Part shown: positions 27,188-39,085 of the stretch, in pieces | How the letters are laid out: each line of letters opens with the position of its first letter | Position numbering within the stretch: position 1 is the first letter of the stretch | Origin: Betaproteobacteria bacterium | GTDB taxonomy: Bacteria; Pseudomonadota; Gammaproteobacteria; Burkholderiales; CAIKXV01 | DNA length: 64,000 nucleotides | Assembly (NCBI GenBank): GCA_021298815.1 | Contig: JAJTHE010000060.1 | Coordinates: 23,631-87,630 of the forward strand | Direction of reading: 5' to 3' | Translations under genes and position numbers: made by a program | Notes under the pieces: model-generated | What the model was told of the DNA's origin: nothing | The model's input: only the letters and a program-made list of their open reading frames with translations | Database searches by the model: none

Positions 27188-27834
27188 AGGGAAATTCCTT
27201 TGGCTTTCAGCAGCTCGGCAAGCGCATGCGTCGCCCGCGAGCAATGAGTCTTCACGCTGCCTTCCGAACAGCCCATGGCTTCAGCCGTTTCGGCGACATC
27301 CAGTTCCTCCCAGTAACGAAGCAGGAAGGCTTCGCGTTGACGCGCAGGCAGCTTGGAAAGCGCTTCTTCAATCGTTTCAAGGGTTTGGATCCGCTGCAGC
27401 CGATCGGAGGGGTTGATGCCCTGGCCGTTCGGGTCGGCGGCGGCCTGCAGCGTCTCGAGCGGATCGACCTCGTCGTCGTCCTTGCCGACGGAAAACGACG
27501 AGAACAGCGTGGTCCACGTGTTGCGCACCTTGCTGCGCCGATACCAGTCGCGGATCGTGTTCTGGAGAATCCGCTGGAACAGCATCGGCAGCTCTTCCAC
27601 CGGACGATCAGCGTACTTCTCGGCGAGCTTCATCATGGAATCCTGAACGATGTCCAGCCCCGCCTCGGGATCGCGTACCGCATAGGTCGCCTGCTTGAAC
27701 GCCCGGCGCTCGACCTCGGACAGGAATTTCGACAGTTCGCTCTCGGAAGCCAGGATCGTTCTCGGACGCGGGGGAATCGTGGAGGAAGTCCGCCCGGCGC
27801 CGTTGCGGCGCGCCGCAGGTCCGGGGGCGGGCAA
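27184..27834 (-). CDS. RNA polymerase ECF-type sigma factor
   Basis: Sigma-70 family: region 2 (KFLSEVERRAFKQATYAVRDPEAGLDIVQDSMMKLAEKY, with FQRILQNTIRDWYRR) and region 4 (LSKLPARQREAFLLRYWEELDVAETAEAMGCSEGSVKTHCSRATHAL) are complete. The true start is unclear: no ATG or GTG lies in frame before the domain. TTG codons at 27834, 27843 and 27903 and a CTG at 27753 (the position where homologues begin, ASESELSKFL) are the options. I give 27834. The unit sigma-DUF3619-DUF3106-RDD, divergent from ilvB, is recurrent in Betaproteobacteria. Confidence 0.88.
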   Translation of the reverse strand: MPAPGPAARRNGAGRTSSTIPPRPRTILASESELSKFLSEVERRAFKQATYAVRDPEAGLDIVQDSMMKLAEKYADRPVEELPMLFQRILQNTIRDWYRRSKVRNTWTTLFSSFSVGKDDDEVDPLETLQAAADPNGQGINPSDRLQRIQTLETIEEALSKLPARQREAFLLRYWEELDVAETAEAMGCSEGSVKTHCSRATHALAELLKAKGISL

Positions 27835-28121
27835 TGGTACCAAAGCCCCTGCCCGGTCCCCTGCCGGCGCGCCGGCAGGCTGGACGCGGCGGGCCCGAGG
27901 CAAAGCAGCTTGACCCCATGTCCCCTTGCCGGTAGCCTCTCCGGTTCGTTTCGAATCGCGAAAAAGGGGCCCGGGCGCCCGGTTCGAGGAACCCTGTCAT
28001 CCAGCCATGCAGCCATCCAGGCTTCCACGGTCGTCCTGCTCGGCAGGCAGTGGCAGCGGTGGCAGACACCAGGCCGTGCCCGCGGTCCCACACAAGTACC
28101 CAGGTACGTAAAGGTTATCCA

Positions 28122-29843
28122 ATGGACAGGATCGCTGCGAACGTGATGGAACTCACCGGGGCGGAAATCGTCATCCGGTGCCTGCAGGAAGAGCAGGTCG
28201 ACTTCGTGTTCGGCTACCCGGGCGGGGCCGTGCTGTACATCTACGACGAGCTCTCCAAGCAGGACAAGGTGAAGCACATCCTGGTCCGGCACGAGCAGGC
28301 GGCGGTGCATGCGGCCGACGGCTACGCGCGTTCGACCACGCGGCCCGGCGTCGCGCTGGTGACCTCGGGCCCGGGCGTGACCAACGCGGTGACCGGCATC
28401 GCCACCGCGTACATGGATTCGATCCCGATGGTGATCATCACCGGCCAGGTGCCGACCCATGCGATCGGCCAGGATGCCTTCCAGGAAGTCGACACCGTCG
28501 GCATCACCCGGCCCTGCGTGAAGCACAACTTCCTGGTGAAGGACGTGCGCGAGATCGCCTCGACGATCCGCAAGGCCTTCCAGATCGCGACCACCGGCCG
28601 TCCCGGCCCGGTGCTGGTCGACATCCCCAAGGACATCACGGTCGAGAAGGCGGTGTTCAGCTACCCGCAGAACGTGCCGATGCGCTCGTACAGCCCGGTG
28701 ACGCGCGGCCACTCGGGACAGATCAAGAAGGCCATGCAGCTGCTGCTGGAAGCCAAGCGGCCGATGATCTACACCGGCGGCGGCGTGATCCTCGGCGAGG
28801 CCTCGGCCGACCTCGCGAAGCTGGTGCGCGCCCTCGGCTTCCCGTGCACCAACACGCTGATGGGCCTGGGCGGCTTCCCGGCCACCGACCGCCAGTTCGT
28901 CGGCATGCTCGGCATGCACGGCACCTACGAAGCGAACATGGCGATGCAGCACTGCGACGTCCTGCTCGCCGTCGGTGCCCGGTTCGACGATCGCGTCATC
29001 GGCAACCCGAAGCACTTCCACCAGGAAGACCGCCGGATCATCCACATCGACATCGATCCGTCGTCGATCTCCAAGCGGGTCAAGGTCGACGTGCCGATCG
29101 TCGGCAACGTGAAGGACGTCCTGGCCGACATGCTGGCGCAGTTCACCTCGTCGCAGGAGCGCCCGGATGCGGTCGCGCTGTCGGCATGGTGGAAGCAGAT
29201 CGAGGAGTGGCGCGGCCGCGACTGCCTGAAGTACGACCGGGCCAGCGCGATCATCAAGCCGCAATCGGTGATCGAGACGCTCTACAAGGTCACCGAGGGC
29301 AACGCCTTCGTCACCTCCGACGTCGGCCAGCACCAGATGTGGGCCGCGCAGTTCTACAAGTTCGACCAGCCGCGCCGCTGGATCAATTCCGGCGGCCTGG
29401 GCACCATGGGTTTCGGGCTGCCCTCGGCGATGGGCGTGCAGCTGGCGCACCGCGATGCGCAGGTCGCCTGCGTCACCGGCGAGGCGAGCATCCAGATGTG
29501 CATCCAGGAGCTTTCCACCTGCACCCAGTACCGGCTGCCGATCAAGGTGGTGATGCTGAACAACCGCTACATGGGCATGGTGCGGCAGTGGCAGGAGTTC
29601 TTCCACGGCAACCGGCATGCCGAGTCGTACATGGACGCGCTGCCCGACTTCGTGAAGCTCGCCGAATCGTATGGCCACGTGGGCATGCGCATCGAGAAGC
29701 CGTCGGACGTCGAGGCCGCGATGCGCGAGGCGTTCTCGATGAAGGACCGGCTGGTGTTCATGGACTTCATCACCGACCAGACCGAGAACGTGTTCCCGAT
29801 GGTGCCCGGCGGCAAGGGGCTGTCGGAGATGATCCTGGTCTGA
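28122..29843 (+). CDS. ilvB: acetolactate synthase, large subunit
   Basis: 573 aa, thiamine-diphosphate enzyme making acetolactate/acetohydroxybutyrate in valine, leucine and isoleucine synthesis. Features: FGYPGGAVLYIYDEL with the catalytic Glu in VRHEQAAVHAADGYAR; FAD-binding middle; C-terminal GEASIQMCIQELST then MLNNRYMGMVRQWQ forming the TPP/Mg site. Start ATG 28122 with AAAGG ahead; ATG 28146 would also fit. First gene of ilvB-ilvN-ilvC. The 220-bp upstream region is shared with the ECF sigma gene; I saw no branched-chain-rich leader peptide there. Confidence 0.96.
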   Translation: MDRIAANVMELTGAEIVIRCLQEEQVDFVFGYPGGAVLYIYDELSKQDKVKHILVRHEQAAVHAADGYARSTTRPGVALVTSGPGVTNAVTGIATAYMDSIPMVIITGQVPTHAIGQDAFQEVDTVGITRPCVKHNFLVKDVREIASTIRKAFQIATTGRPGPVLVDIPKDITVEKAVFSYPQNVPMRSYSPVTRGHSGQIKKAMQLLLEAKRPMIYTGGGVILGEASADLAKLVRALGFPCTNTLMGLGGFPATDRQFVGMLGMHGTYEANMAMQHCDVLLAVGARFDDRVIGNPKHFHQEDRRIIHIDIDPSSISKRVKVDVPIVGNVKDVLADMLAQFTSSQERPDAVALSAWWKQIEEWRGRDCLKYDRASAIIKPQSVIETLYKVTEGNAFVTSDVGQHQMWAAQFYKFDQPRRWINSGGLGTMGFGLPSAMGVQLAHRDAQVACVTGEASIQMCIQELSTCTQYRLPIKVVMLNNRYMGMVRQWQEFFHGNRHAESYMDALPDFVKLAESYGHVGMRIEKPSDVEAAMREAFSMKDRLVFMDFITDQTENVFPMVPGGKGLSEMILV

Positions 29844-29992
29844 CCCGCCGCGGGAGCGCCGCTTGCGGCCTTCCGCGCATCCGGCCGGTCCGGGGCGCCG
29901 GCGGCCCGCCGTGCGCTGCACGCGCCGGTGCCGCCGCCAGCCCGGTGCCGCCTCCCGCGTTCCCGAATCCACACCGTACTGATCGATCCCCG

Positions 29993-31607
<1,615 letters not shown>

Positions 31608-31608
<1 letters not shown>

Positions 31609-32285
31609 TGGCGCTCTATCCGCATCCCATCCTGGCGCGCGAGGGCTGGCCCTTCATCGCGCTTGCGGTGGGTGCGGCAGCAGCGGTGGCGGCGTTCGCC
31701 GGTGGCTTGTGGTCGCTGCCGCTGTGGGTCGTCGCGCTGTTCGTGGTGCAGTTCTTCCGAGATCCCTGCCGCAGCTTCGACGCCGGGGCCAACGCGGTCA
31801 TCTCGCCGGCGGACGGCCGCATCGTCGCCGTCGAGAAGGCCCGCGACCCCTACCTCGAGCGCGACGCGCTCAAGGTGTCGGTGTTCATGAACGTGTTCAA
31901 CGTGCACTCGAACCGGGTACCGGTCGACGGCGAAGTACGCGAGGTACGCTACTTCCCGGGCCGCTTCTTCAATGCGGCCATCGACAAGGCCTCGCTCGAG
32001 AACGAACGCAACGCGATGGTGATCGACACCGCCGATGGCACGCGGGTGACCTGCGTGCAGATCGCCGGGCTGATCGCGCGCCGGATCCTCTGCTACGCGA
32101 AGCCGGGAGACCGGGTCGAGCGTGGCCAGCGCTTCGGCTTCATCCGCTTCGGTTCGCGCGTCGATGTCTACCTGCCGCCGGATGCGACACCGCGTGCGAT
32201 GCTGGGCGACGTCGTGTTCGCCGGGCAGACGGTGCTCGCCGAACTGCCGGGTACGGTGGCCCACCTGGCCGCGGGTTCCCGATGA
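31608..32285 (+). CDS. psd: phosphatidylserine decarboxylase proenzyme (small type)
   Basis: 225 aa. Makes phosphatidylethanolamine from phosphatidylserine. Two hydrophobic segments at the N-terminus, then [25 protein letters not shown], and the self-cleavage site in [11 protein letters not shown] where Ser becomes the pyruvoyl group. Length is that of the short archaetidylserine-type decarboxylases common in Betaproteobacteria. It overlaps ilvC and pssA starts at both ends. Confidence 0.95.
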
Positions 32286-33157
32286 TCCGCCGCGACCCGC
32301 ACAAGGTGGCCAAGGTCGAGGGGCGCCGGCGCGGCATCTACTGGCTGCCCAACGCATTCACCACCGCCGCCCTGTTCGCGGGGTTCTTCGCGATCGTGCA
32401 GGCAATGAACGGGCGCTTCGAGGTCGCAGCGGCGGCCATCTTCGTCGCCGGCATCCTCGATGGCCTCGACGGCCGGATCGCCCGCTGGACGCGCACCCAG
32501 AGCGCGTTCGGCGCCGAGTACGATTCGCTGTCCGACATGGTCTCTTTCGGCGTGGCCCCGGCGCTGGTGGTCTACGTCTGGGCCCTCAAGGATTTCTCCC
32601 ACCTCGGCGAGATCGGCACGAAGTCGCACTGGATGCTGAGCCGGCTGGGCTGGATCGCCGCGTTCATCTACTGTGCCTGTGCCGCGCTGCGGCTCGCCCG
32701 GTTCAACACCCAGCTCGACATCGCCGACAAGCGCTACTTCACCGGCCTGCCGAGTCCCGCGGCGGCCAGCCTGGTGGCAAGCCTGGTCTGGGCCTTCAGC
32801 CTGTACCAGGTGGAGGGCGGCGACGTGATGTGGCTCGCCTGGGTGGTCACCGTGTTCGCCGGCTTCTCGATGGTCAGCAACTTCAAGTTCTACAGCGGCA
32901 AGGACATCAACCTGCGCAAGGCGGTGTCGTTCCGCGTGATCGTCGTCACCGCGATCGGGGTGGGGTTGCTCAGCCTCGTCGCCGACACCCTGGCCGAACT
33001 GCTGCTGGCCGTATCCGTGATCTACGCGCTGTCCGGATACGTGATGCCGCTGTTCTCGCCGCGTGGCGGCAAGGCGCAACCGGCGGCGGCGGAGCCCGCG
33101 CTGGACGCAGGGGCGCCACCGCCGGCGACCGGCGACCCGAAGGATCCACGGGCCTGA
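32282..33157 (+). CDS. pssA: CDP-diacylglycerol-serine O-phosphatidyltransferase
   Basis: 291 aa, polytopic membrane enzyme forming phosphatidylserine, the substrate of the upstream psd product. The CDP-alcohol phosphotransferase motif D-G-x2-D-G-x-A-R-x8-G-x3-D-x3-D is intact ([10 protein letters not shown]...[10 protein letters not shown]). About eight membrane segments; the C-terminal tail is Ala/Pro-rich. ATG overlaps psd by 4 bases. Confidence 0.95.
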   Translation: MIRRDPHKVAKVEGRRRGIYWLPNAFTTAALFAGFFAIVQAMNGRFEVAAAAIFVAGILDGLDGRIARWTRTQSAFGAEYDSLSDMVSFGVAPALVVYVWALKDFSHLGEIGTKSHWMLSRLGWIAAFIYCACAALRLARFNTQLDIADKRYFTGLPSPAAASLVASLVWAFSLYQVEGGDVMWLAWVVTVFAGFSMVSNFKFYSGKDINLRKAVSFRVIVVTAIGVGLLSLVADTLAELLLAVSVIYALSGYVMPLFSPRGGKAQPAAAEPALDAGAPPPATGDPKDPRA

Positions 33158-33192
33158 GCGTGCCCGGGCGGGCGCGAGCGGCAGGATTTGGC

Positions 33193-33221
33193 TTGCGCTC
33201 CGCCGGCGCACGCCCTAGACT
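33193..33221 (+). promoter_or_regulatory. sigma-70 promoter ahead of the short ORF and leuA
   Basis: TTGCGC (33193-33198), 17-bp spacer, TAGACT (33216-33221). The start of RNA expected 6-7 bases later coincides with the ATG at 33228, so the next ORF would be leaderless. Confidence 0.6.
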
Positions 33222-33227
33222 ACGGCA

Positions 33228-33314
33228 ATGTCCTCGGTAACCCAACGCGTCGTGATCTTCTCCTTCCTGACCAGCACGCTGCTGGCCAGCTGGCTGCTGC
33301 GCCCCGCGCGCTGA
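33228..33314 (+). CDS. 28-codon ORF, possible leaderless leader peptide of leuA
   Basis: Encodes MSSVTQRVVIFSFLTSTLL then ASWLLRPAR and stop: 28 codons, five Leu (two LL pairs), three Val and one Ile. It lies between pssA and leuA. Its ATG is 7 bases after the -10 element, leaving no room for a ribosome site. A strong 8-bp stem follows 30 bp after its stop. A role in leucine attenuation is a reasonable guess, but the Leu codons are not in a long run and no clear terminator U-tract is visible. It could equally encode a small membrane peptide. Confidence 0.4.
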   Translation: MSSVTQRVVIFSFLTSTLLASWLLRPAR

Positions 33315-33343
33315 ACATCCACGACCCTTGTTGCGTTGCCCCG

Positions 33344-33369
33344 CGCCGGCTCATGACCTGAAGCCGGCG
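33344..33369 (+). promoter_or_regulatory. stem-loop in the leuA leader
   Basis: Perfect 8-bp arms CGCCGGCT (33344-33351) and AGCCGGCG (33362-33369) with a 10-base loop. No T-run follows. A shorter pair ATGAC / GTCAT overlaps it, so alternative pairings are possible. Lies between the 28-codon ORF and the leuA ribosome site. Confidence 0.45.
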
Positions 33370-33410
33370 ATCGAAGTCATAGACCGCATATCCTGCGGCA
33401 AGGAGACATC

Positions 33411-34949
33411 ATGAGCAGCGACCGCCTCATAATTTTCGACACGACCATGCGCGATGGCGAGCAGAGCCCTGGCGCTACGATGACCCGCGAAGAGAAGCTG
33501 CGCATCGCGCGCCAGCTCGAGCGCATGCGGGTCGACGTGATGGAAGCAGGGTTCCCGGCCGCGAGCAACGGCGACTTCGAGGCGGTGCATTCGGTGGCGT
33601 CGATCATCCGCGAGTCGACGGTCTGCGGGCTGTCCCGCGCGAACGAGGCGGACATCCGGCGCTGCGCCGAGGCGATCGCGCCGGCACCGCGCCGGCGCAT
33701 CCACACCTTTCTCGCCACCTCGCGCATCCACATGGAAAAGAAGCTCCGGATGGAGCCTTCCCAGGTGCTCGAGACCGCGGTGAATGCGGTGAAGTTCGCG
33801 CGCGGCTTTACCGACGACGTCGAGTTCTCGCCCGAGGACGCCGGCCGGTCCGACATCGACTTCCTCTGCCGCGTGCTCGAGGCGGTGATCAAGGCGGGCG
33901 CGACCACGCTCAACATCCCCGACACCGTCGGCTACACCATGCCCGAGCAGTACGGCGCGCTGATCCGTACCCTGCGCGAGCGCGTGCCGGGCGCCGACAA
34001 GGTGGTCTGGTCCACCCATTGCCACAACGACCTCGGCCTCGCCGCGGCGAACTCGCTCGCCGGCGTGATGAACGGCGCGCGCCAGGTCGAGTGCACGATA
34101 AACGGGCTGGGCGAGCGCGCCGGCAACGCCGCGCTGGAAGAGATCGTGATGGCGGTGCGCACCCGCCAGGACTTCTTCACCTGCGACACCAACATCGACA
34201 CCACACAGATCGTGCCGGCCAGCCGCCTGGTGGCAGGCATCACCGGTTTCGCGGTGCAGCCGAACAAGGCCGTGGTCGGTGCCAACGCCTTCGCGCACGA
34301 GTCGGGGATCCACCAGGACGGGGTACTGAAGAACCGCGAGACCTACGAGATCATGCGCGCGCAGGACGTCGGCTGGAACGCCAACCGCATCGTCCTCGGC
34401 AAGCTCTCCGGCCGCAACGCCTTCCGCACCCGCCTGCAGGAACTCGGCGTGGTGGTCGAGTCGGAAGAGATCCTCAACGCGGCGTTCGCGCGGTTCAAGG
34501 AACTGGCCGACCGCAAGCACGAGATCTTCGACGAGGACCTGCAGGCGCTGATGTCCGACGAGACGGTGACGGCGCAGGTCGAGCACTACAAGCTGGCCTC
34601 GATGAGCGCGCACTCCGAGACGGGCGAGCCGCCGCGTGCGCGCGTGACGCTGTCGATCGGCGGCGTCGAACGCACGGCCGACACCACTGGCACCGGACCG
34701 GTCGACGCCGCGTTCAAGGCGGTCGAGTCGCTGGCCGGCAGCGGCGCCGACCTGCAGCTGTATTCGGTGAACAGCATCACCAAGGGCACCGAGTCCCAGG
34801 GCGAGGTCACGGTCCGCCTGCATCTGGCCGGGCGCATCGTGAACGGCGTCGGCGCGGACACCGACATCGTCGTCGCCTCGGTGAAGGCCTACCTGAACGC
34901 GCTCAACCGCCTGCAGGCGAACATCGAGCGGACCAACCCGCAGGGCTGA
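33411..34949 (+). CDS. leuA: 2-isopropylmalate synthase
   Basis: 512 aa, first committed enzyme of leucine synthesis. TIM-barrel catalytic half with [18 protein letters not shown], metal His in [11 protein letters not shown] and [19 protein letters not shown]-terminal LeuA allosteric domain for leucine feedback ([24 protein letters not shown]). AAGGAGA ribosome site before ATG 33411. Completes the branched-chain set after ilvBNC. Confidence 0.97.
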   Translation: MSSDRLIIFDTTMRDGEQSPGATMTREEKLRIARQLERMRVDVMEAGFPAASNGDFEAVHSVASIIRESTVCGLSRANEADIRRCAEAIAPAPRRRIHTFLATSRIHMEKKLRMEPSQVLETAVNAVKFARGFTDDVEFSPEDAGRSDIDFLCRVLEAVIKAGATTLNIPDTVGYTMPEQYGALIRTLRERVPGADKVVWSTHCHNDLGLAAANSLAGVMNGARQVECTINGLGERAGNAALEEIVMAVRTRQDFFTCDTNIDTTQIVPASRLVAGITGFAVQPNKAVVGANAFAHESGIHQDGVLKNRETYEIMRAQDVGWNANRIVLGKLSGRNAFRTRLQELGVVVESEEILNAAFARFKELADRKHEIFDEDLQALMSDETVTAQVEHYKLASMSAHSETGEPPRARVTLSIGGVERTADTTGTGPVDAAFKAVESLAGSGADLQLYSVNSITKGTESQGEVTVRLHLAGRIVNGVGADTDIVVASVKAYLNALNRLQANIERTNPQG

Positions 34950-35001
34950 GCAACGGTCGCCGGTGCCTGGCCAGGCCGGCCGCGCGCCGGCGCGACCCGG
35001 T

Positions 35002-36241
35002 TCAGGCTGCCGTGCGCCTGCCCGGGACCGGCGCCGACTCGAAGCGCGCGACCGACTTGCGCAGGTCCGCCGCGAGGTACTGCAAGCGGCGCGTGGCAGC
35101 CTCGGCACCGCCCACTGCCTGCGGGTTCGCCTCGGTCATGCGCGCGATCTCCCCGATGCAGCGGGCGATGCCTTCGGTGGCGAGGCGCTGCGCGCCGGTG
35201 GCGTCCGCGATCTCGCGGATCATCGTGCGGTTCTGCGCGACGCTGCGGCCGATCGCCTCCAGCGCATCGGCTGCGGCCGCGGCCTGCGCGACGCTGACTG
35301 TCACCTCCTCGACTGCACTGGCGGCAGGTTTCCTCGAGGTCCGATTCGCACATCATGCCCGAGCGGTCGGGCGAGCCCTGCAGGCTGAAGGTGATGCCCT
35401 TGCCGATCGCCGGCACGTGCCGCTAGTCCGGGCAGCCGGGGTAGGCGGCGAACAGGTTGCTTCCCTGGCGGATGCTCTCCTGCACGCCGGGGTGCAGCGT
35501 CCCGGTGGCCGGATCGTCGAACACGAGCTCGGACTCGCTGTGCGCAACGACGCGCACCGTGCCCCATCGCGTGCGCACGCCATCGCGCAGGTTGTCGCCG
35601 CCGGTGAAGGTGCGGTCCTCGAAGCGCCAACGCGACAGGGCTGTCCTCGGCCGGATCGACGGATCGAACCGCGACTCGGCCATGAACAGGTAGTTGTCGC
35701 CGGAATCGGGGAACACATTGCCGGCTTCGCGCTGGATCAGGTCGCTCAGGACGTCGTTCGGCACCCGAGCGCGCAGGCAGCCCAGCATGCGCCCGTCGCG
35801 TACCACTGGCTGCCGGAACATCAGCGTCACCGCATCGTGGAACCGCGACGTCGTGGCACCCAGTGCCTGCGTGCGATCGTCGACATAGGGCCGGTGCAGG
35901 AGCGGCGCACAGAGTCCCGCGGCCAGTGCCCGCGGCTGGTCATCCGGGGTGCCGATGCGCTGCCGGCAGGTGGAGACGAGGATGCGGCCACCGGGCGCGA
36001 CATAGGCCAGTTCGCAGATGTCCGGACGGGCGTCGAGCGCCGCCTGCAGCAGGGCCGGGTCCGGTGCGCCCTGCGACGCTGCCGCTATGCCTGCGGCGGC
36101 CTCGCCGGCGAGGTCGCGTGCCACGGCTTCGAGGAACTGCCAGTGTCCGTTCGTCCAGTCGATCAGCAGGCGATGGCGCGGGGACGCGGGCTGGCCGTTG
36201 CTGCCCGTGCCCTCGGGTGTACGGCACCGACAGCGGCGACT
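35002..36241 (-). pseudogene. decayed methyl-accepting chemotaxis protein
   Basis: Remnants of one chemoreceptor lie in order. From about 36238 to 35426 (GTG 36124 is the first start codon) is a periplasmic Cache-like sensor region: LLIDWTNGHWQFLEAVARDL, then LHPGVQESIRQGSNLFAAYPGCPD. An in-frame TAG (35423-35425) stands where homologues have Tyr, and the frame continues RHVPAIGKGITFSLQGSPDRSGMMCESDLEE. The sequence then jumps frame to ASAVEEVTVSVAQ joined to a receptor C-terminal helix (IREIADATGAQRLATEGIARCIGEIARMTEAN). Missing are the first membrane helix, the second helix, HAMP and the signalling tip (the GRGFAVVADEVR region). Nonsense, frameshift and deletions together make this clearly non-functional. 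It fills the only long gap in the window (34950-36241). Confidence 0.8.
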
Positions 36242-37244
<1,003 letters not shown>

Positions 37245-37329
37245 GGAAGCCCTACGCAGGCTGCGCGGGAACAGCGACAATACGGGCTGCTGTCGATGCA
37301 CCGGTGCACGATCCGATCCGGTCCGCGCG

Positions 37330-38463
37330 ATGCCGCAGCAGGATTCCGCCACCCACCGATCGGCGACCGACCGCCGACAGACCGCCGCCGTGTTCGCCAA
37401 CCCTCCTTCCGGACCCTTCGGACGCTCGCTGCGCGACGGCTGGCAGGCCGTACAGCTCGCGACGTCGCGCTTCCGCGAGGCACGCTGCGCCGACGCGGCA
37501 TCCAACCTGGCGTTCACGACGCTGGTCGCGATCGTGCCGCTGCTGGCGATCGGTTTCGCGATCGTCAGTGCATTCCCGGTGTTCGGCGAGGTCACGGAGC
37601 AGGTGCGCATGTTCGCCAGCAGCACCCTGCTGCCGGAGGCTGCGGACCGCGTGGTCGGCGTCTACCTGAGCGAGTTCGCCGCCAACGCGGCGCAGGTATC
37701 GGCGATCGGCCTGGTGGTGCTGGTGGTGACCGCGCTGGTGCTGGTACTGACCATCGAAAGTGCGTTCGACGACATCTGGCGCACCGGAAACCTCGGTCGC
37801 CGCGCGCCGCGCCTGGCGGTCTACAGCATGCTGGTGACGGTCGGTCCGCTGCTGATCGGTGCCGGCCTCTGGCTCACGTCGCTGCTGGTGTCGTGGTCGA
37901 TGGGCTGGTTCGCCTACCTGGACGAGGTGGTGCTCACCGCGCTGCGGCTGGTGCCGTTCGTGCTGACCATCCTCGCCTTCGGCCTGCTCTACCATTCCCT
38001 GCCCAACCAGCGGGTGCGCGCGGGCGACGCGGCGATCGGCGGGCTGGTCGCCGGCGTGCTGTTCGAACTCACCAAGCGTGCGTTCGGGCTGTATGTCACG
38101 CATATCGGCGGCTACCACGCGATCTACGGCGCGTTCGCCACGGTGCCCATCTTCCTGATGTGGGTGTACCTGTCCTGGCTGGTGGTGCTGATGGGTGCCG
38201 CGCTGGTCGCGGTGATCCCGGCGGTGCGCGCCGGCGATGGCATCGTGCCGCCGGCGCCAGCTGGTACGGGTCCGGTCAGCGCGGACGCACCGCCGACGAC
38301 AGGTCGCCCGCCGGCTGGACGACCGGTCGCACGGACTGCGGCACCGACTGCGGCACGGACGCAGGCACGGACTGCGGCACGGACGCAGGCACGGACTGCG
38401 GGGCGGCGGGGCCGCCCGAAGCGAGGCGGGTCGCCGCGCGGGGATCGAACTTCCAGTGGTTGA
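37330..38463 (+). CDS. YihY/BrkB family inner-membrane protein
   Basis: 377 aa with six membrane segments. Diagnostic segments: AASNLAFTTLVAIVPLLAIG, SAFDDIWRT, and AIYGAFATVPIFLMWVYLSWLVVLMGA. Once misassigned as RNase BN; role unknown, perhaps transport. The C-terminal 70 residues are low-complexity with TAARTQAR repeats, encoded by a 12-bp tandem repeat that is read on the other strand as the tail of the convergent lytic transglycosylase. The two genes overlap by 188 bp. The N-terminus is uncertain; family homology begins around residue 30. Confidence 0.88.
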   Translation: MPQQDSATHRSATDRRQTAAVFANPPSGPFGRSLRDGWQAVQLATSRFREARCADAASNLAFTTLVAIVPLLAIGFAIVSAFPVFGEVTEQVRMFASSTLLPEAADRVVGVYLSEFAANAAQVSAIGLVVLVVTALVLVLTIESAFDDIWRTGNLGRRAPRLAVYSMLVTVGPLLIGAGLWLTSLLVSWSMGWFAYLDEVVLTALRLVPFVLTILAFGLLYHSLPNQRVRAGDAAIGGLVAGVLFELTKRAFGLYVTHIGGYHAIYGAFATVPIFLMWVYLSWLVVLMGAALVAVIPAVRAGDGIVPPAPAGTGPVSADAPPTTGRPPAGRPVARTAAPTAARTQARTAARTQARTAGRRGRPKRGGSPRGDRTSSG

Positions 38464-39085
38464 CCCAGGCCCGGACCACCAGGTTCGGGTACTCGGGCTT
38501 GCCCAGGCTGCCGTTGTAGCGGCCCAGCGCGCGGAACAGGTTGCCCTGCTCGATGTCGACGTAGTGCCGCAGGATCACGCAGCCGTAGCGCAGGTTGGTA
38601 CGCAGGTGGAACAGGTTGTGGTCCTTCTGGCCGATCACGTCGATCCAGAACGGCATCACCTGCATGTAGCCGCGCGCGCCGGCCACGGACACCGCGTACT
38701 TGCGGAACGCGCTCTCGACCTGGATCAGTCCGAGCACCATCTGCACGTCCAGTCCCGCGCGCGTGGCCTCGTAGTGCAGCGTCATCAGGAACTCGTCGCG
38801 CAGCTGCCGGTCGGGCATCCGGCGCTCCAGCCTGCGTCCCATGTCGGCGAGCCACAGCTTCGCCTCGCCGTCGTTGTCGAACGCGTGGAAGGACACGACC
38901 TGGTCGCTGATCGCGCGTGACAGCGAGGCGCGCACGGTCGCCTGCATCGGCTCGTACAGCTGGGCGCCCGCATGCGCGTCGCGCGAGGACAGCAGGGCGG
39001 GGGCCAGGGGCGCGGCGGCGAGCACGGCTGCCCGGCCGGACAGGCCGGGCAGCGCGCACAGCAGGCGCCGGCGCGACGGGTTCAC
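38276..39085 (-). CDS. lytic transglycosylase domain protein
   Basis: 269 aa. An N-terminal Tat-like signal ([14 protein letters not shown]), then an SLT domain: [31 protein letters not shown] with the catalytic Glu in [12 protein letters not shown], and [12 protein letters not shown]. It cleaves peptidoglycan to 1,6-anhydromuropeptides in the periplasm. GTG 39085 overlaps the proS stop by 4 bases. The C-terminal tail (SVPASVPQ repeats) comes from the 12-bp tandem repeat shared antisense with yihY. Gene order proS then transglycosylase is usual. Confidence 0.88.
   Translation of the reverse strand: MNPSRRRLLCALPGLSGRAAVLAAAPLAPALLSSRDAHAGAQLYEPMQATVRASLSRAISDQVVSFHAFDNDGEAKLWLADMGRRLERRMPDRQLRDEFLMTLHYEATRAGLDVQMVLGLIQVESAFRKYAVSVAGARGYMQVMPFWIDVIGQKDHNLFHLRTNLRYGCVILRHYVDIEQGNLFRALGRYNGSLGKPEYPNLVVRAWVNHWKFDPRAATRLASGGPAAPQSVPASVPQSVPASVPQSVPQSVRPVVQPAGDLSSAVRPR
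38331..38402. repeat. 12-bp tandem repeat, six units, coding on both strands
   Basis: Six 12-bp units alternate between ACGGACTGCGGC and ACGGACGCAGGC types (first bases 38331, 38343, 38355, 38367, 38379, 38391) with single-base variants. The unit length keeps both overlapping reading frames open: TAARTQAR on plus (yihY tail) and SVPASVPQ on minus (transglycosylase tail). Copy number could vary by slippage without breaking either gene. Confidence 0.85.

Noticed and set aside
27971..27982. Palindrome CCGGGCGCCCGG followed on the minus strand by TTTTT, as a terminator or attenuator ahead of the sigma gene
   Set aside because: The stem has no loop and is a GC palindrome expected by chance in such DNA; a role upstream of a start codon is unsupported.
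27904..28121. Search for a branched-chain leader peptide ahead of ilvB
   Set aside because: The only short ATG frame there is Ser/Gly/Pro-rich with few Ile, Leu or Val codons.
38331..38402. Tandem repeat considered as a CRISPR array
   Set aside because: Units are 12 bp, contiguous, with no spacers and no cas genes nearby.
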